From: an uncultured Sutterella sp.
GTDB taxonomy: Bacteria; Pseudomonadota; Gammaproteobacteria; Burkholderiales; Burkholderiaceae_F
Assembly (NCBI GenBank): GCA_900542805.1
Contig: UQOW01000010.1
Coordinates: 1-59,102 of the forward strand
Length of the DNA: 59,102 bases
Direction: 5' to 3'
Below are positions 58,980 through 59,102 of this stretch, one piece after another. Position 1 is the stretch's first letter. Every line of letters starts with the position of its first letter. The position numbers and the translations under genes were made by a program. Under the pieces are notes generated by a model, which was given only the letters and a program-made list of their open reading frames with translations, had not been told where the DNA came from and made no database searches.

Positions 58980-59102
58980 TGCGGCGTCAAGCTCCGTCCT
59001 TCAGGGCGGCGATATAAGCCGCGCGGTTTTGTTTAGCTCGGCGTCTGCTGATTCTCGATGTATGTCTTGATAATCGAGAGCGGAGCTCCGCCGCAGCTGG
59101 CG
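58980..59102 (-). mobile_element. End of an IS200/IS605-family insertion sequence, partial
   Basis: CCGTCC TTCA GGGCGG (58994-59009) within AGCTCCGTCCTTCAGGGCGG is the imperfect terminal hairpin typical of IS200/IS605 ends. The end of a tnpA-like frame follows on the minus strand. The element runs past the window. Confidence 0.6.
59033..59102 (-). CDS. tnpA: C-terminal end of an IS200/IS605 TnpA-like transposase, partial
   Basis: Twenty-two codons are visible, reading SCGGAPLSIIKTYIENQQTP and a stop at 59033-59035. The SIIKTYIENQ segment matches the last helix of Y1-type HUH transposases. The catalytic Tyr and HUH motif lie outside the window. Confidence 0.6.
   Translation of the reverse strand, partial: ASCGGAPLSIIKTYIENQQTPS

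Overview
The window is a bacterial chromosome segment that reads as a Betaproteobacterium of the order Burkholderiales, most like the gut-associated Sutterellaceae. The evidence is a set of neighbourhoods and families typical of that group: earP next to an EF-P with Arg32, a DUF2782-thrB-BPSS1780 cluster beside polA, hfq-hflX and hflK-hflC-DUF2065-purA, an rnfH/smpB pair, and thrS-infC with rpmI-rplT-pheST-ihfA-merR-tRNA-Pro. Dicarboxylate transporters and the absence of sugar-uptake genes fit an asaccharolytic, anaerobic or microaerophilic life, but the genus is an inference.

Layout. 1-4.6 kb: end of a DASS anion transporter, an exported GDSL esterase, RelA and an MFS carrier. 4.7-18.4 kb: tRNA-Val, thrS, infC, then a 5-kb accessory block (ArgH-like lyase, DcuA/B-type transporter, LysR regulator, DMT exporter) that separates infC from rpmI-rplT, followed by pheS-pheT, ihfA, a MerR-like gene and tRNA-Pro. 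18.4-21.0 kb: a small low-order island beside tRNA-Pro with a HicAB toxin-antitoxin pair, a lipoprotein gene and broken phage tail genes. 21.0-29.6 kb: hfq-hflX, an orphan LeuC/LeuD-type dehydratase, a queuosine-precursor transporter, hflK-hflC, DUF2065, purA and a phosphoribosyltransferase. 29.7-40.7 kb: a frameshifted CobT-like VWA gene, efp-earP, uvrC-pgsA, an ATPase pseudogene, suhB-mutS and trmJ. 40.8-49.1 kb: cysE with a histone-like tail, putP, an aldehyde dehydrogenase/flavin reductase pair, guaB, rnfH, smpB and a Nudix hydrolase. 49.0-55.9 kb: a minus-strand operon (DUF2782, thrB, BPSS1780-like membrane protein, two SagB-like nitroreductases) divergent from polA, then a META-domain lipoprotein. 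55.9-59.1 kb: a candidate small RNA or attenuator, a ZIP metal transporter, a PNPOx-like protein, two ruined archaeal-type ATPase genes and the edge of an IS200/IS605 element.

Most of the window is core housekeeping. The best candidate for something undescribed is the lyase/Dcu/LysR/DMT module at 7.6-12.6 kb. An ArgH-fold lyase with an altered acid-base residue is divergent from a C4-dicarboxylate carrier, across a region with a clear LysR-type operator, and the regulator and an exporter follow. This suggests cleavage of an N-substituted aspartate to fumarate plus an amine, with separate handling of the two products. Other points of note are the polybasic CysE tail, a Pol I without proofreading carboxylates, the tandem SagB-like enzymes, the 55.9-kb terminator with no gene upstream, and repeated decay of one class of AAA ATPase genes.
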